NCBI RefSeq assembly: GCF_003583985.1
Contig: NZ_QXML01000005.1
Coordinates: 1-64,000 of the forward strand
Source of the DNA: Algoriphagus lacus
GTDB lineage: Bacteria > Bacteroidota > Bacteroidia > Cytophagales > Cyclobacteriaceae
DNA: 64,000 nt
Reading direction: 5' to 3'
Made by a program: the position numbers and the translations under genes
Part shown: piece after piece, positions 9,283 through 16,481 of the stretch
Numbering within the stretch: the first letter of the stretch is position 1
How the letters are laid out: each line of letters opens with the position of its first letter
The notes under the pieces: generated by a model
What the model was told of the DNA's origin: nothing
Databases searched by the model: none
The model's input: the letters and a program-made list of their open reading frames with translations, nothing else

Positions 9283-10176
9283 TTAACTAAATGATTCAAT
9301 ATTTTGAGAAACCCATTCTTCAATACTGGTCATTTTAACTGGAAGTTTTTCTAGAACCTCAGATAAGCTATGTGAATGCATGATTGGGTATTGTTTGGTA
9401 TCAGTTATTTCCTGATACATTTTTTCTGCACCTTTTCCTGCACCTTCACCAAAGAGACCTTCCAGTATTTTACCAAATTCCCTTGGCGGCATTTGACGAT
9501 ATTGGACAGGTTTATTCAACGCAATGGAAAATTTATTAGCCAGTTGACGACCGGTTAAATTTTCTACTCCACTAATTTGAAATGACTGACCAGCTAAATG
9601 AGGACTATAAATAGCCTGTGCAACAAATTGAGCCACATCTTTAGTTGCAATCCAGCCAATAGGCATTTCTTCAGGTGTTGGGTAAGTAACAGTGTCATCG
9701 TTTTTTACAAATGGTGCTGTCCAAGGTCCCAGAAGATTTTCAGCATATACAGATGGTTGGATAATAATGTTAGGGATACCACTATTTTTTAAATAATCGG
9801 CTATATCAATTCGGACATCCATTGCAGGATTACCAATTTTAATTGGAAGAATGTAGCCACTCGTATTCCAAACTAAAAGCTTAACGTTATTTTTAACCGC
9901 TGCGTCAATGGCATTCTTGGCATATTCGTATCCATCAAGAGGATTCGCCAAAAAGAAAGGAACCAAAAAAGAAATCGCATCGATACCCTTCGTGATTTCA
10001 ACAAGCCGTTCTTTGTCGGACATATTGGCAAGAACTGTTTCTGCACCAGCCTTTGTAAGCAAATCTATTTTTTCAGGCTGGTTGGTAGTCGCTAAAACTT
10101 TTGCTCCTCTGTCCGTGAGAGCTTTAATCACAGGGAATTGCTGTGAACCACCTGCACCATAAACTAATACTTTCAT
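9283..10176 (-). CDS. NmrA-like NAD(P)-binding reductase
   Basis: A 297-residue atypical SDR. The nucleotide-binding motif GAGGSQQFPVIKAL is at residues 7-20, and the body matches the NmrA/QOR2 group (ISFLVPFFLANPLDG, IQPSVYAENLLGPW, GWIATKDVAQFVAQAI, FQISGVENLTGRQLA). It lacks the YxxxK active site of classical SDRs, as expected for this group. Relatives are NADPH-quinone reductases or redox-sensing proteins; the substrate is unknown. It is divergent from an HxlR regulator, the usual arrangement for quinone- or aldehyde-responsive reductases, and a 34-bp palindrome sits between the two starts. A TATCTTTG -7 element at 10211-10218 likely drives it. Confidence 0.87.
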   Translation of the reverse strand: MKVLVYGAGGSQQFPVIKALTDRGAKVLATTNQPEKIDLLTKAGAETVLANMSDKERLVEITKGIDAISFLVPFFLANPLDGYEYAKNAIDAAVKNNVKLLVWNTSGYILPIKIGNPAMDVRIDIADYLKNSGIPNIIIQPSVYAENLLGPWTAPFVKNDDTVTYPTPEEMPIGWIATKDVAQFVAQAIYSPHLAGQSFQISGVENLTGRQLANKFSIALNKPVQYRQMPPREFGKILEGLFGEGAGKGAEKMYQEITDTKQYPIMHSHSLSEVLEKLPVKMTSIEEWVSQNIESFS

Positions 10177-10210
10177 GTTTTTTTAATTTTGTTGTTTGTT
10201 GATAATGAGG

Positions 10211-10237
10211 CAAAGATATTTACCTTCACTATACAAA
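10211..10237 (-). promoter_or_regulatory. Candidate promoter of the NmrA-like gene
   Basis: Read on the minus strand, TATCTTTG (10218-10211) matches the Bacteroidota -7 consensus TAnnTTTG. A TTTG lies at 10237-10234, 15 bases upstream, slightly closer than the usual 17-23. It sits 35 bases before the start codon at 10176 and adjoins the 34-bp palindrome. Confidence 0.45.
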
Positions 10238-10245
10238 ATATACCA

Positions 10246-10279
10246 CTATACCAAAGTATACTAGTATCCTTTGGTATAG
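10246..10279. promoter_or_regulatory. 34-bp palindromic operator between NmrA-like and HxlR genes
   Basis: Arms CTATACCAAAG (10246-10256) and CTTTGGTATAG (10269-10279) are exact reverse complements. The centre, ATACTAGTAT (10258-10267), is itself a palindrome on the same axis. Only the pair 10257/10268 breaks the symmetry. It lies 19 bases before the HxlR start and about 70 before the NmrA-like start, as expected for an HxlR operator. Confidence 0.65.
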
Positions 10280-10298
10280 CGACCTAAAAATCAGTTAA

Positions 10299-10643
10299 AT
10301 GAAGTCGCCAAAAGAAGAATGCGTTGAGTACATACGTCCAGTAAGAGATGTATTAGACATTATTAACGGTAAGTGGAAGTTGCCCATACTTATTGCCTTG
10401 TCTTTTGGAAATAAGCGTTTTAAAGAATTAGAAAGAGATGTGGAAGGTATTACGCCAAAAATGCTCTCCAAAGAATTAAGGGATTTAGAAGTAAATCAAC
10501 TGATTATCAGAACTGTCTATGACACCATTCCTGTAACGGTTGAATACAGTTTGTCGGATTATGGGAAAACTTTAGATGACGTAATTACAGCTCTGAGAGA
10601 ATGGGGCAAAAAACATAGGTCTAAATTATTCGTGAAGTCTTAA
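10299..10643 (+). CDS. HxlR-family transcriptional regulator
   Basis: A 114-residue single-domain winged-helix repressor. Family hallmarks are the N-terminal Cys (C7), the KWKLPILIALSFGNKRFKELERD helix-turn-helix region, ITPKMLSKELRDLE as recognition helix, and a wing ending in VEYSLSDYGKTL. Many HxlR proteins sense aldehydes, quinones or oxidants through the N-terminal Cys. Here it is divergent from an NmrA-type reductase with a large palindrome in between, so it probably represses that gene and itself until the substrate appears. No partner gene follows on the plus strand. Confidence 0.93.
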   Translation: MKSPKEECVEYIRPVRDVLDIINGKWKLPILIALSFGNKRFKELERDVEGITPKMLSKELRDLEVNQLIIRTVYDTIPVTVEYSLSDYGKTLDDVITALREWGKKHRSKLFVKS

Positions 10644-10965
10644 GGATTGTAGGCTTAGGGCTACATCTAATCGGGTCAGGCCAGGGAATTTCGCCCATTT
10701 GAGCAGACGGTGATTGAGTTGATTCCATGCTTCACTCCTAACCTCTCATCGAGTTAGGGTAGGTCAGCTGTCCTCTACAAATAGGGTTGAGCAACTACGC
10801 TATTTAATTCAATTGGCCGAACCACCTTTGGATTCCCAGCTCTATGAATTCCTCCAATATCCAGGACTTGGAATTGCTGCTTACAAATGGTCCCGGCAAA
10901 AGCATTCCTTTTCATTTGATGGTTTCCATAAGCGGAATTCAGTAGCTTAGAAATTTATACCAGGC
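10644..10965. other. Intergenic stretch with coding debris
   Basis: This 322-base gap separates the HxlR and second Crp/Fnr genes. Its right two thirds hold a frame without stops and with protein-like composition (see the remnant at 10723-10950). No terminator or promoter consensus was identified. Confidence 0.4.
10723..10950 (+). pseudogene. Possible C-terminal gene remnant
   Basis: One plus frame is open from 10723 to a TAG at 10948-10950, with no in-frame ATG near its left end. The peptide has ordinary protein composition (LAEPPLDSQLYEFLQ, then PGLGIAAYKWSRQKHSF) and ends just before the Crp/Fnr gene. It looks like the tail of a degraded gene. I do not recognise the family, and chance openness over 75 codons cannot be excluded. 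Confidence 0.3.
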
Positions 10966-11535
10966 ATGTTCGATTCATTCAAAAATGCAATTCTAAGCCT
11001 GATCCAAACCGATCAACAGGAATTGGATCAGCTTATTTCCCTTTGCTCTTTTCAGAAATTCCGAAAAAACGATTTCCTCAGCCAACCCGGAAAAGTCCCA
11101 CAGGAAGTGTTTTTTATTTCAAAAGGACTTTTGCGGGTAGTAGTTACCGATTCAAAAGGCGTGGAGCACACGATCCATTTTGCATCTGAAAATCAATTTG
11201 TAGCCGATTACTCCAACTTTTTGTTACAACAACCCGCCATGTATACGCTTCAAGCTTTGGAGCCCTTGGAGGCAGTGGTCATGACTCGTCAAGCAATTGA
11301 TTGGGGATACCAATTCATGAAAGAAGGTGATAAATTCGGTAGAAAAGTAGCTGAGTTCTATTTTGTCTATCAGGACAACAGGGTCAAAAATTACTATTCC
11401 CGAACACCTAAAGAGCGGTATGAGCTGATGGAGAGCATTTTTCCACAAATCCACAACCGCGTGCCCCAGCATATGATTGCCTCCTATCTTGGAATCACCC
11501 CGGTACATCTCAGTCGTCTGAAAAAAGAGCGCTGA
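10966..11535 (+). CDS. Crp/Fnr-family transcriptional regulator
   Basis: A 189-residue regulator similar in build to the one at 8697-9257: a cNMP-binding jelly roll (FRKNDFLSQPGKVPQEVFFISKG) over residues 25-115, a dimer helix, and a short C-terminal helix-turn-helix (PQHMIASYLGITPVHLSRLKK). It precedes an exported SRPBCC protein and an SDR on the same strand, which are its likely targets. A consensus promoter at 11574-11602 gives those genes their own start. The effector is unknown. Proteins of this type in Bacteroidota often govern a single adjacent oxidoreductase operon. Confidence 0.9.
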   Translation: MFDSFKNAILSLIQTDQQELDQLISLCSFQKFRKNDFLSQPGKVPQEVFFISKGLLRVVVTDSKGVEHTIHFASENQFVADYSNFLLQQPAMYTLQALEPLEAVVMTRQAIDWGYQFMKEGDKFGRKVAEFYFVYQDNRVKNYYSRTPKERYELMESIFPQIHNRVPQHMIASYLGITPVHLSRLKKER

Positions 11536-11573
11536 ACGGGATTGGTCCTCCAAAGTCTAAACAAATGTTATCG

Positions 11574-11602
11574 TTTGGTGCCTGAGGTCAGGAATACCTT
11601 TG
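11574..11602 (+). promoter_or_regulatory. Promoter of the SRPBCC gene with an overlapping palindrome
   Basis: TTTG at 11574-11577 and TACCTTTG at 11595-11602 match the Bacteroidota -33/-7 elements with a 17-base spacer. The -7 element forms the left half of a perfect 15-bp palindrome (TACCTTTGAAAGGTA, 11595-11609), a possible operator. The start codon follows at 11623. Confidence 0.5.
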
Positions 11603-11622
11603 AAAGGTAAACTTTAGACACC

Positions 11623-12177
11623 ATGAAAATTATATTTATCGGACTCCTATTCCTTGTTCCCTGGAGCATTCCACAGGCCCATACCCAATCCATTTCTGAC
11701 CTCAACTGGCCGGCAGGATTTTCTCCTGAAGAATCCTCCTTTTATGTTGAAAATCAAATTGAAATTCAGGCTAGTCCGGAGCAGGTATGGAATGAATTAA
11801 TCCAGGCAGAAACCTGGTCAAACTGGTACTATGGGGCATCGGAAGTAAATTTACTGGATGACAATCCGGGGCCTGCATTAATGCCTAACTCTAAATTTTC
11901 CTGGAAAACCATGGGGTTGGAGTTTATATCGGAGGTTAGGGAATTTCAACCCAATACTCAACTAAGCTGGATTTCAAGCAAAAAAAGTATCCAAGGCTAC
12001 CATGTTTGGCTTATTATTCCCACCGAAACTGGATGTCGGGTCATCACAGCGGAGAGCCAAAACGGGTGGCTGACTGTGATGGAAAAACTTTTTCAACCAA
12101 AAAAGCTCTATCAACAACATGAAGACTGGCTTTACCTGTTGAAAACCCGAGTGGAGCAAAAAATCATCCAAAACTAG
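11623..12177 (+). CDS. Exported SRPBCC (START-like) domain protein
   Basis: A 184-residue protein with a signal peptide (MKIIFIGLLFLVPWSIPQAHTQ) and an SRPBCC/polyketide-cyclase-like fold over about residues 45-180. The fold is shown by ENQIEIQASPEQVWNELIQ, the AETWSNWY helix, FSWKTMGLEFISEVREFQP and a C-terminal amphipathic helix. SRPBCC proteins bind hydrophobic ligands in a deep cavity. Most are cytoplasmic, so the signal peptide is notable and suggests a periplasmic or lipoidal ligand. It is 12 bases upstream of an SDR gene and almost certainly co-transcribed with it. The ligand is unknown. Confidence 0.8.
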   Translation: MKIIFIGLLFLVPWSIPQAHTQSISDLNWPAGFSPEESSFYVENQIEIQASPEQVWNELIQAETWSNWYYGASEVNLLDDNPGPALMPNSKFSWKTMGLEFISEVREFQPNTQLSWISSKKSIQGYHVWLIIPTETGCRVITAESQNGWLTVMEKLFQPKKLYQQHEDWLYLLKTRVEQKIIQN

Positions 12178-12189
12178 TCCTGTCCAAGT

Positions 12190-13005
12190 ATGAATATCCA
12201 AGAAAAAATAGCCTTTCTGGACAGTTATGGCCCATGGGCAGTGGTCACAGGTGCCAGTTCCGGCATAGGAAAAGCTTTGGCATTGGAGCTTGGTAAAATC
12301 GGATTTGATGTAGTGCTGGTAGGTCGGAATAAGGCTGCGCTTCTGGAGTTAAGCCAAGAAATCGAAACAAAATTTTTCACCCAAACCAAAATAATTGAAG
12401 CAGACCTAAGTCAATTGGAGGGAAACCGGAAGGTTCTCCAAGCCACAGCGGGCATAACAGTTGGTTTATTGGTTGCTTCAGCTGGTTTTGGCACTTCAGG
12501 AAAACTGCTTGACAATAATCTGGAGACGGAACTTGAAATGATTCAGGTCAACTGCCATTCACCTCTCATTCTTAGCCACAGTTTTGGTCAGAAAATGGTT
12601 TCAAGAAGAAAAGGAGGAATCATTTTCATAAGCTCGATTGTAGCTTTTCAAGGAGTGCCTTATGCTGCAAATTATGCGGGAACAAAAGCCTACATCCAAA
12701 GCTTGGCAGAAGGATTACATCGAGAGTTAAGTCCCTTCAAAATCGCAGTTCTAGCGGCAAGTCCTGGTCCAGTTGGAAGTGGATTTGCTAAACGTGCCGG
12801 AATGGTCATGGGAAACACGCTAAAGCCAGATGAAATTGCAGTACCTATTCTTTCTGCACTAGGTAAAAAAGGGACTGTTTACCCTGGATTTTTAACCAAG
12901 TTTCTCACCGGATCACTTTCCTTACTACCCCGTTGGGGAAAGGTTAGAGTTATGGAATTGGTTATGCGTGGATTCACCAAACATCAGTCCACGTCAATTA
13001 ATTAA
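12190..13005 (+). CDS. Short-chain dehydrogenase (classical SDR)
   Basis: A 271-residue SDR with the TGASSGIG cofactor motif (residues 21-28), VASAGFG in place of NNAG, catalytic Ser in IIFISSIVAF and the Tyr-Lys pair in YAGTKAY. The C-terminal ALGKKGTVYPGFLTKFLTGSLSLLPR segment resembles the DltE/YqjQ-like group often annotated as fatty or ketoacyl reductases. It forms a two-gene unit with the SRPBCC protein. The cofactor is probably NADP(H), since a basic residue follows beta-2 (VLVGRNK). The substrate is unknown. Nothing recognisable follows for 800 bases. Confidence 0.88.
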   Translation: MNIQEKIAFLDSYGPWAVVTGASSGIGKALALELGKIGFDVVLVGRNKAALLELSQEIETKFFTQTKIIEADLSQLEGNRKVLQATAGITVGLLVASAGFGTSGKLLDNNLETELEMIQVNCHSPLILSHSFGQKMVSRRKGGIIFISSIVAFQGVPYAANYAGTKAYIQSLAEGLHRELSPFKIAVLAASPGPVGSGFAKRAGMVMGNTLKPDEIAVPILSALGKKGTVYPGFLTKFLTGSLSLLPRWGKVRVMELVMRGFTKHQSTSIN

Positions 13006-13195
13006 TCTTTGAATCAAACCTATTATCGCCGATTGGATTTAGATTAAAAGCACTACGACTGAAAAGATTAAAAAATCCGAACAAGAAAAATTTGAATCAC
13101 TCAAAATGCTTTTCCGATGAATTTAGAAATGGAATTTTTCCTTTTTTGATGTTTTCCCAATGAAGCAAGTAGAGCAGTTGTTTTATTGGCCTTTT

Positions 13196-13435
13196 TTAAG
13201 AAAAATCATCAAATCCTTTCACTGCTGCTTTTTTATAACCACTGTTATTCATTGAAATTAGCTCCATACTCCGATTCTGACGCTCCTCCCCTTCCCTCTC
13301 CCGCCGCAGGTGAATGAATTTATCGGCAGTTAGGCAGTTCATCAATAAGGTCCGAATAATTCCTTGAACAGCAGAGTCATCATGGTGTAAGTCCGGTAAC
13401 TTCAGGTAGTTTCAGAAAGACTTTGATCATATTTC
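13196..13435 (-). pseudogene. Possible degraded gene fragment
   Basis: A minus frame is open for 70 codons ending in a TAA at 13196-13198. It encodes helix-like sequence (HHDDSAVQGIIRTLLMNC, then TADKFIHLRRER). Just upstream the frame stops, but a neighbouring frame reads MIKVFLKLPE, matching LKLPD at the start of the open part and suggesting a frameshift. It is probably the relic of a helical protein. I do not recognise the family. Confidence 0.3.
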
Positions 13436-13768
13436 TGGCTAGCCTTGTAAAATGGCACAATGGAATAGACCGCTAGTTTCAAATCGGCATCTTAATATTT
13501 ATTGACCCCAATCAGGGTTAGAAATTGGTTAGCTAAGAGTTCTATGGGGAGGGGGAATCTTTAACCATAGCCCATAAAAAATCACTATTCCGTTCCTGCA
13601 AAAAAATACTCCTGTTATTCCTTTACCTTAGGCTACAGGGGATCCATTTGACTGGTTTTGTTTTCAAACAATAAAAGGAACGACAAAGTCATAAAAAAAA
13701 AGTTTTTCACATACATGTAAATGGGTCTATTCCTATCTGAATGGTTATCCCTCTGGTCTTACCGTAAT

Positions 13769-13776
13769 TAAATTTG
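13769..13776 (+). promoter_or_regulatory. Candidate -7 element for the small gene at 13832
   Basis: TAAATTTG matches TAnnTTTG, 55 bases before the ATG at 13832. No TTTG lies at the expected -33 distance, so support is weak. Confidence 0.25.
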
Positions 13777-13831
13777 CAAGGCCAAAGTAACCCGGATAAT
13801 TCAAATTCTTTTAATTAAACCTTTAGGATAT

Positions 13832-14113
13832 ATGACTTTTAAACATCAAGTACACTGCGTTATTCTAAAGGAAATTGCAGGTCAAAAAGTACTCACACAC
13901 ATTTGCGGCAAAAATCAAAAAGGTGAAATGTGGAATATTGGTATTGAACAAGCTGCATCCGGAATAGCCACAGGCATGTGGGAGTTTTTTATTGTCCATG
14001 ATTCCAAACATATCCCACTTGAATTTGCCCAGACTGAAATTGGAATTTCACTTACCACCTCAGGAACTCCCCAAAATCTGTTGTTGGAATTGACCCCTTG
14101 CAACATACTTTAG
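13832..14113 (+). CDS. Small hypothetical protein
   Basis: A 93-residue protein I do not recognise. It has no signal peptide or membrane segment. Two Cys near the N-terminal half (VHCVILKE and THICGKNQ) and one near the end are visible, but no zinc ribbon or redox motif. The sequence looks like a small beta-rich domain (EMWNIGIEQAASGIATGMWEFF). The ATG at 13832 is preceded by TTTAGGATAT, which could serve as a weak ribosome-binding site. It stands alone between the debris region and the tRNA-Pro gene. Its codon use looks like that of real genes nearby, and no overlapping gene competes. Confidence 0.6.
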   Translation: MTFKHQVHCVILKEIAGQKVLTHICGKNQKGEMWNIGIEQAASGIATGMWEFFIVHDSKHIPLEFAQTEIGISLTTSGTPQNLLLELTPCNIL

Positions 14114-14221
14114 TGATTCAGTTTTCTTCCTGCCAATCAATTAATCAAGCCTTTCAATTAAGGCTCCCCTAAAAAAAGTCAAAAAAGACAGTGAAATAAA
14201 AACAAAAACCGAAGTAATAAA

Positions 14222-14252
14222 TTTGGAATTGGGATTCGAAATGCTACTTTTG
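14222..14252 (+). promoter_or_regulatory. Consensus Bacteroidota promoter upstream of tRNA-Pro
   Basis: TTTG (14222-14225), a 19-base spacer and TACTTTTG (14245-14252) match TTTG-N19-TAnnTTTG exactly. It lies 154 bases before tRNA-Pro, leaving room for a long leader or a small RNA. Confidence 0.6.
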
Positions 14253-14405
14253 CACACATCAAAAATATGGGCAAAAATTCTTAAGCGTAAAAGTCGGCGT
14301 ACCTGATTTCAAGCTTAAAAATCATGCTGATAATCAATGAGTTAGAGAGAAGGTTCATTTCCCCCACTCTCTGCAAAAGTCAAAAGAGTCTTTTAAATAA
14401 TAGTT

Positions 14406-14479
14406 CGGGGTGTAGCGTAGCCCGGTATCGCGCCACATTTGGGATGTGGAGGTCGTAGGTTCGAATCCTGCCACCCCGA
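14406..14479 (+). tRNA. tRNA-Pro (anticodon TGG)
   Basis: A complete cloverleaf: acceptor CGGGGTG/CACCCCG with discriminator A, D arm in GCGTAGCCCGGTATCGC, anticodon stem CCACA/TGTGG with loop TTTGGGA (anticodon TGG), and T arm GTAGG-TTCGAAT-CCTGC. CCA is not encoded. A strong terminator follows directly. Confidence 0.96.
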
Positions 14480-14491
14480 CTTAGTTAAATC

Positions 14492-14523
14492 AAGCCTTTG
14501 GAGCAAATCCAAAGGCTTTTTTT
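14492..14523 (+). terminator. Rho-independent terminator after tRNA-Pro
   Basis: The arms AGCCTTTGGA and TCCAAAGGCT are perfect complements around a GCAAA loop, followed by seven T residues. Confidence 0.9.
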
Positions 14524-14727
14524 ATTGCTCCTAGCTATGGGATTTCCACCCCCGTTCCTTCTTGGAAAAATCCATGCTTCGAATCTCCAATGAGAATTCA
14601 GTCACAAATTGTGAATGATTTTTTCTTCCCCTTTCATCAAGTTTTTTTCAATTTTTCCAGCTTAAACCAACAAATTGAAGCCGAAAGGACAGGAAATTGA
14701 TTTTTAAATAAAAACAAACCACAATTC

Positions 14728-16149
14728 ATGAAGGAAATAATCGATACAATCAATGGCATAATCTGGAGTAATGCATTAATCTTTCTGTGTTTGGCAGCTG
14801 GAGTTTATTTTTCTTTTTCCTTAAAATTTGTTCAGGTAACCTATTTCAGGGAAATGATTCGGTTGTTGTTTGGTGGGCAGGCATCTGATAAAGGAGTTTC
14901 CTCTTTTCAAGCTTTTGCAATAGCCATTTCAGGCCGTGTGGGTACAGGTAATATTGCAGGGGTTGCCACAGCCATCGCCATGGGCGGCCCGGGTGCCGTA
15001 TTTTGGATGTGGGCAATCGCCTTTTTGGGAGCCTCATCTGCATTTATAGAATCCACTCTTGGTCAGATATACAAAGAAGTGAATGATGGACAATACCGGG
15101 GAGGCCCATCCTACTACATCGAAAAAGGGCTTGGAATGAAATGGTACGCAATGATTTTTGCCTTTGCTACGATCTTGAGTACGGTAATTTTTCTCCCGGG
15201 TGTACAGAGTAACAGTATTGCTCTCAGCGCAAAAAATGCCTTTGACCTTCCTGTTGAATACACAGGTATCGCCATTACCATCTTTTTGGCTTTAATCATT
15301 CTCGGAGGAGTTAAGCGAATCAGCAAAGTGGCCGAAGTGGTAGTACCATTTATGGCATTAGCCTATATCCTGATGGCGTTGATCATCATTTTTATCAATA
15401 TTACCGAGGTACCGTCAGTTTTCGCCCTAATTTTCAAATCTGCCTTCAATTTTGAGGCTACCTACAGCGGGGTTTTTGGAATGGCAGTAGCCTGGGGAGT
15501 GAAGCGGGGAATTTACTCCAATGAAGCTGGGCAGGGTACTGCTCCGCATGCTGCAGCAGCTGCTGAAGTTAAGCACCCGGCAAACCAAGGGCTGGTTCAG
15601 GCTTTTTCAGTCTATGTGGACACCCTGTTCGTATGCACAGCCACTGCATTTATGATTTTATTCACAGGGCAATTTAATGTTGTAAATCCAGAGGGTGGGT
15701 TTATTGTTGAAAATCTTCCGGGCGTTCCTTATGGTGCAGAATACACGCAGTATGCTATTGCCACCCATTTCCCGTCAATTGGAAAAGGCTTTGTGGCAAT
15801 TTCATTGTTGTTTTTTGCGTTCACTACCATAATGGCCTACTATTTCATTGCAGAAACTAATCTTAGTTATCTGACTCGAAATAAATCCTCCAAGTGGGCA
15901 ATTCGATTACTGCAGGTGGCAATTTTGGGAGCAACTTTTTACGGATCTGTCAAAACTGCTGAAGTTGCTTGGACACTGGGTGATATTGGGGTTGGGCTAA
16001 TGGCTTGGTTGAATATAATTGCCATTTTACTCCTTCGTAAACCAGCATTTAAGGCCTGGGAAGACTACAAAAAGCAAAAGAAAGAAGGGAAAGACCCTGT
16101 ATTTGTTGCCAAGAATGTTGGAATTGAAAATACCGACTTATGGAAGTAA
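14728..16149 (+). CDS. Sodium:alanine/glycine symporter (AGCS family)
   Basis: A 473-residue inner-membrane transporter with about ten or eleven hydrophobic spans. The AGCS signature is clear: GRVGTGNIAGVATAIAMGGP near residue 75, then FWMWAIAFLGASSAFIESTLGQ, and later RGIYSNEAGQGTAPHAAAAA. Family members import alanine, glycine or related small amino acids with Na+. The length matches the family. The first codon follows a 200-base leader region after the tRNA-Pro terminator, and tRNA-Leu follows, so it is a single-gene unit. The exact substrate cannot be told from sequence. Confidence 0.95.
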   Translation: MKEIIDTINGIIWSNALIFLCLAAGVYFSFSLKFVQVTYFREMIRLLFGGQASDKGVSSFQAFAIAISGRVGTGNIAGVATAIAMGGPGAVFWMWAIAFLGASSAFIESTLGQIYKEVNDGQYRGGPSYYIEKGLGMKWYAMIFAFATILSTVIFLPGVQSNSIALSAKNAFDLPVEYTGIAITIFLALIILGGVKRISKVAEVVVPFMALAYILMALIIIFINITEVPSVFALIFKSAFNFEATYSGVFGMAVAWGVKRGIYSNEAGQGTAPHAAAAAEVKHPANQGLVQAFSVYVDTLFVCTATAFMILFTGQFNVVNPEGGFIVENLPGVPYGAEYTQYAIATHFPSIGKGFVAISLLFFAFTTIMAYYFIAETNLSYLTRNKSSKWAIRLLQVAILGATFYGSVKTAEVAWTLGDIGVGLMAWLNIIAILLLRKPAFKAWEDYKKQKKEGKDPVFVAKNVGIENTDLWK

Positions 16150-16266
16150 TTGGATGTCAAAGGTATCAAAGATCCCAACCCGGAAACTTCAATATTATTG
16201 AATCATGTTTTGGTTTCAATAATTCAGAATTACTTTATTTGCATATCAATTGAAAAATTGAACAAT

Positions 16267-16348
16267 GCGGACGTGGCGAAATTGGTAGACGCACTGTCTT
16301 CAGGCGGCAGCGCCTTCGGGTGTGAAAGTTCGAATCTTTTCGTCCGCA
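16267..16348 (+). tRNA. tRNA-Leu (anticodon CAG)
   Basis: A long-variable-arm tRNA: acceptor GCGGACG/CGTCCGC with discriminator A, D arm TGGCGAAATTGGTAGACGCA, anticodon stem CTGTC/GGCAG with loop TTCAGGC (anticodon CAG), a short variable stem (CGCCTTCGGGTG) and T arm GAAAG-TTCGAAT-CTTTT. CCA is not encoded. Confidence 0.95.
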
Positions 16349-16350
16349 CA

Positions 16351-16385
16351 AAAAAGGCCTTCAGATCATTCTGAGGCCTTTTTTT
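16351..16385 (+). terminator. Rho-independent terminator after tRNA-Leu
   Basis: GGCCTTCAGA and TCTGAGGCC pair with one bulged T around a TCAT loop, followed by seven T. The A-run on the left would let it work on the minus strand too, where the AI-2E family gene ends at 16482. Confidence 0.85.
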
Positions 16386-16481
16386 ATGTGTTTATGACTT
16401 GATTTATAACTATTTTTCCCCCTTTAGCTGGAGAGATAATACCCATTGGGATCTCAAGCCTTTGGAGTGGTGCTCCTTTTC

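Larger units (their letters stand above)
13006..13831. other. Long intergenic region with gene debris
   Basis: This 826-base region has no intact gene. A minus-strand open stretch (13196-13405) with a frameshifted upstream extension is listed separately as a remnant. The rest shows no repeats, tRNA or hairpins. A -7-like element at 13769-13776 serves the small gene at 13832. Confidence 0.45.

Noticed and set aside
16150..16374. 74-codon plus frame over tRNA-Leu
   Set aside because: It covers a complete tRNA gene and its terminator and has no protein-like composition.
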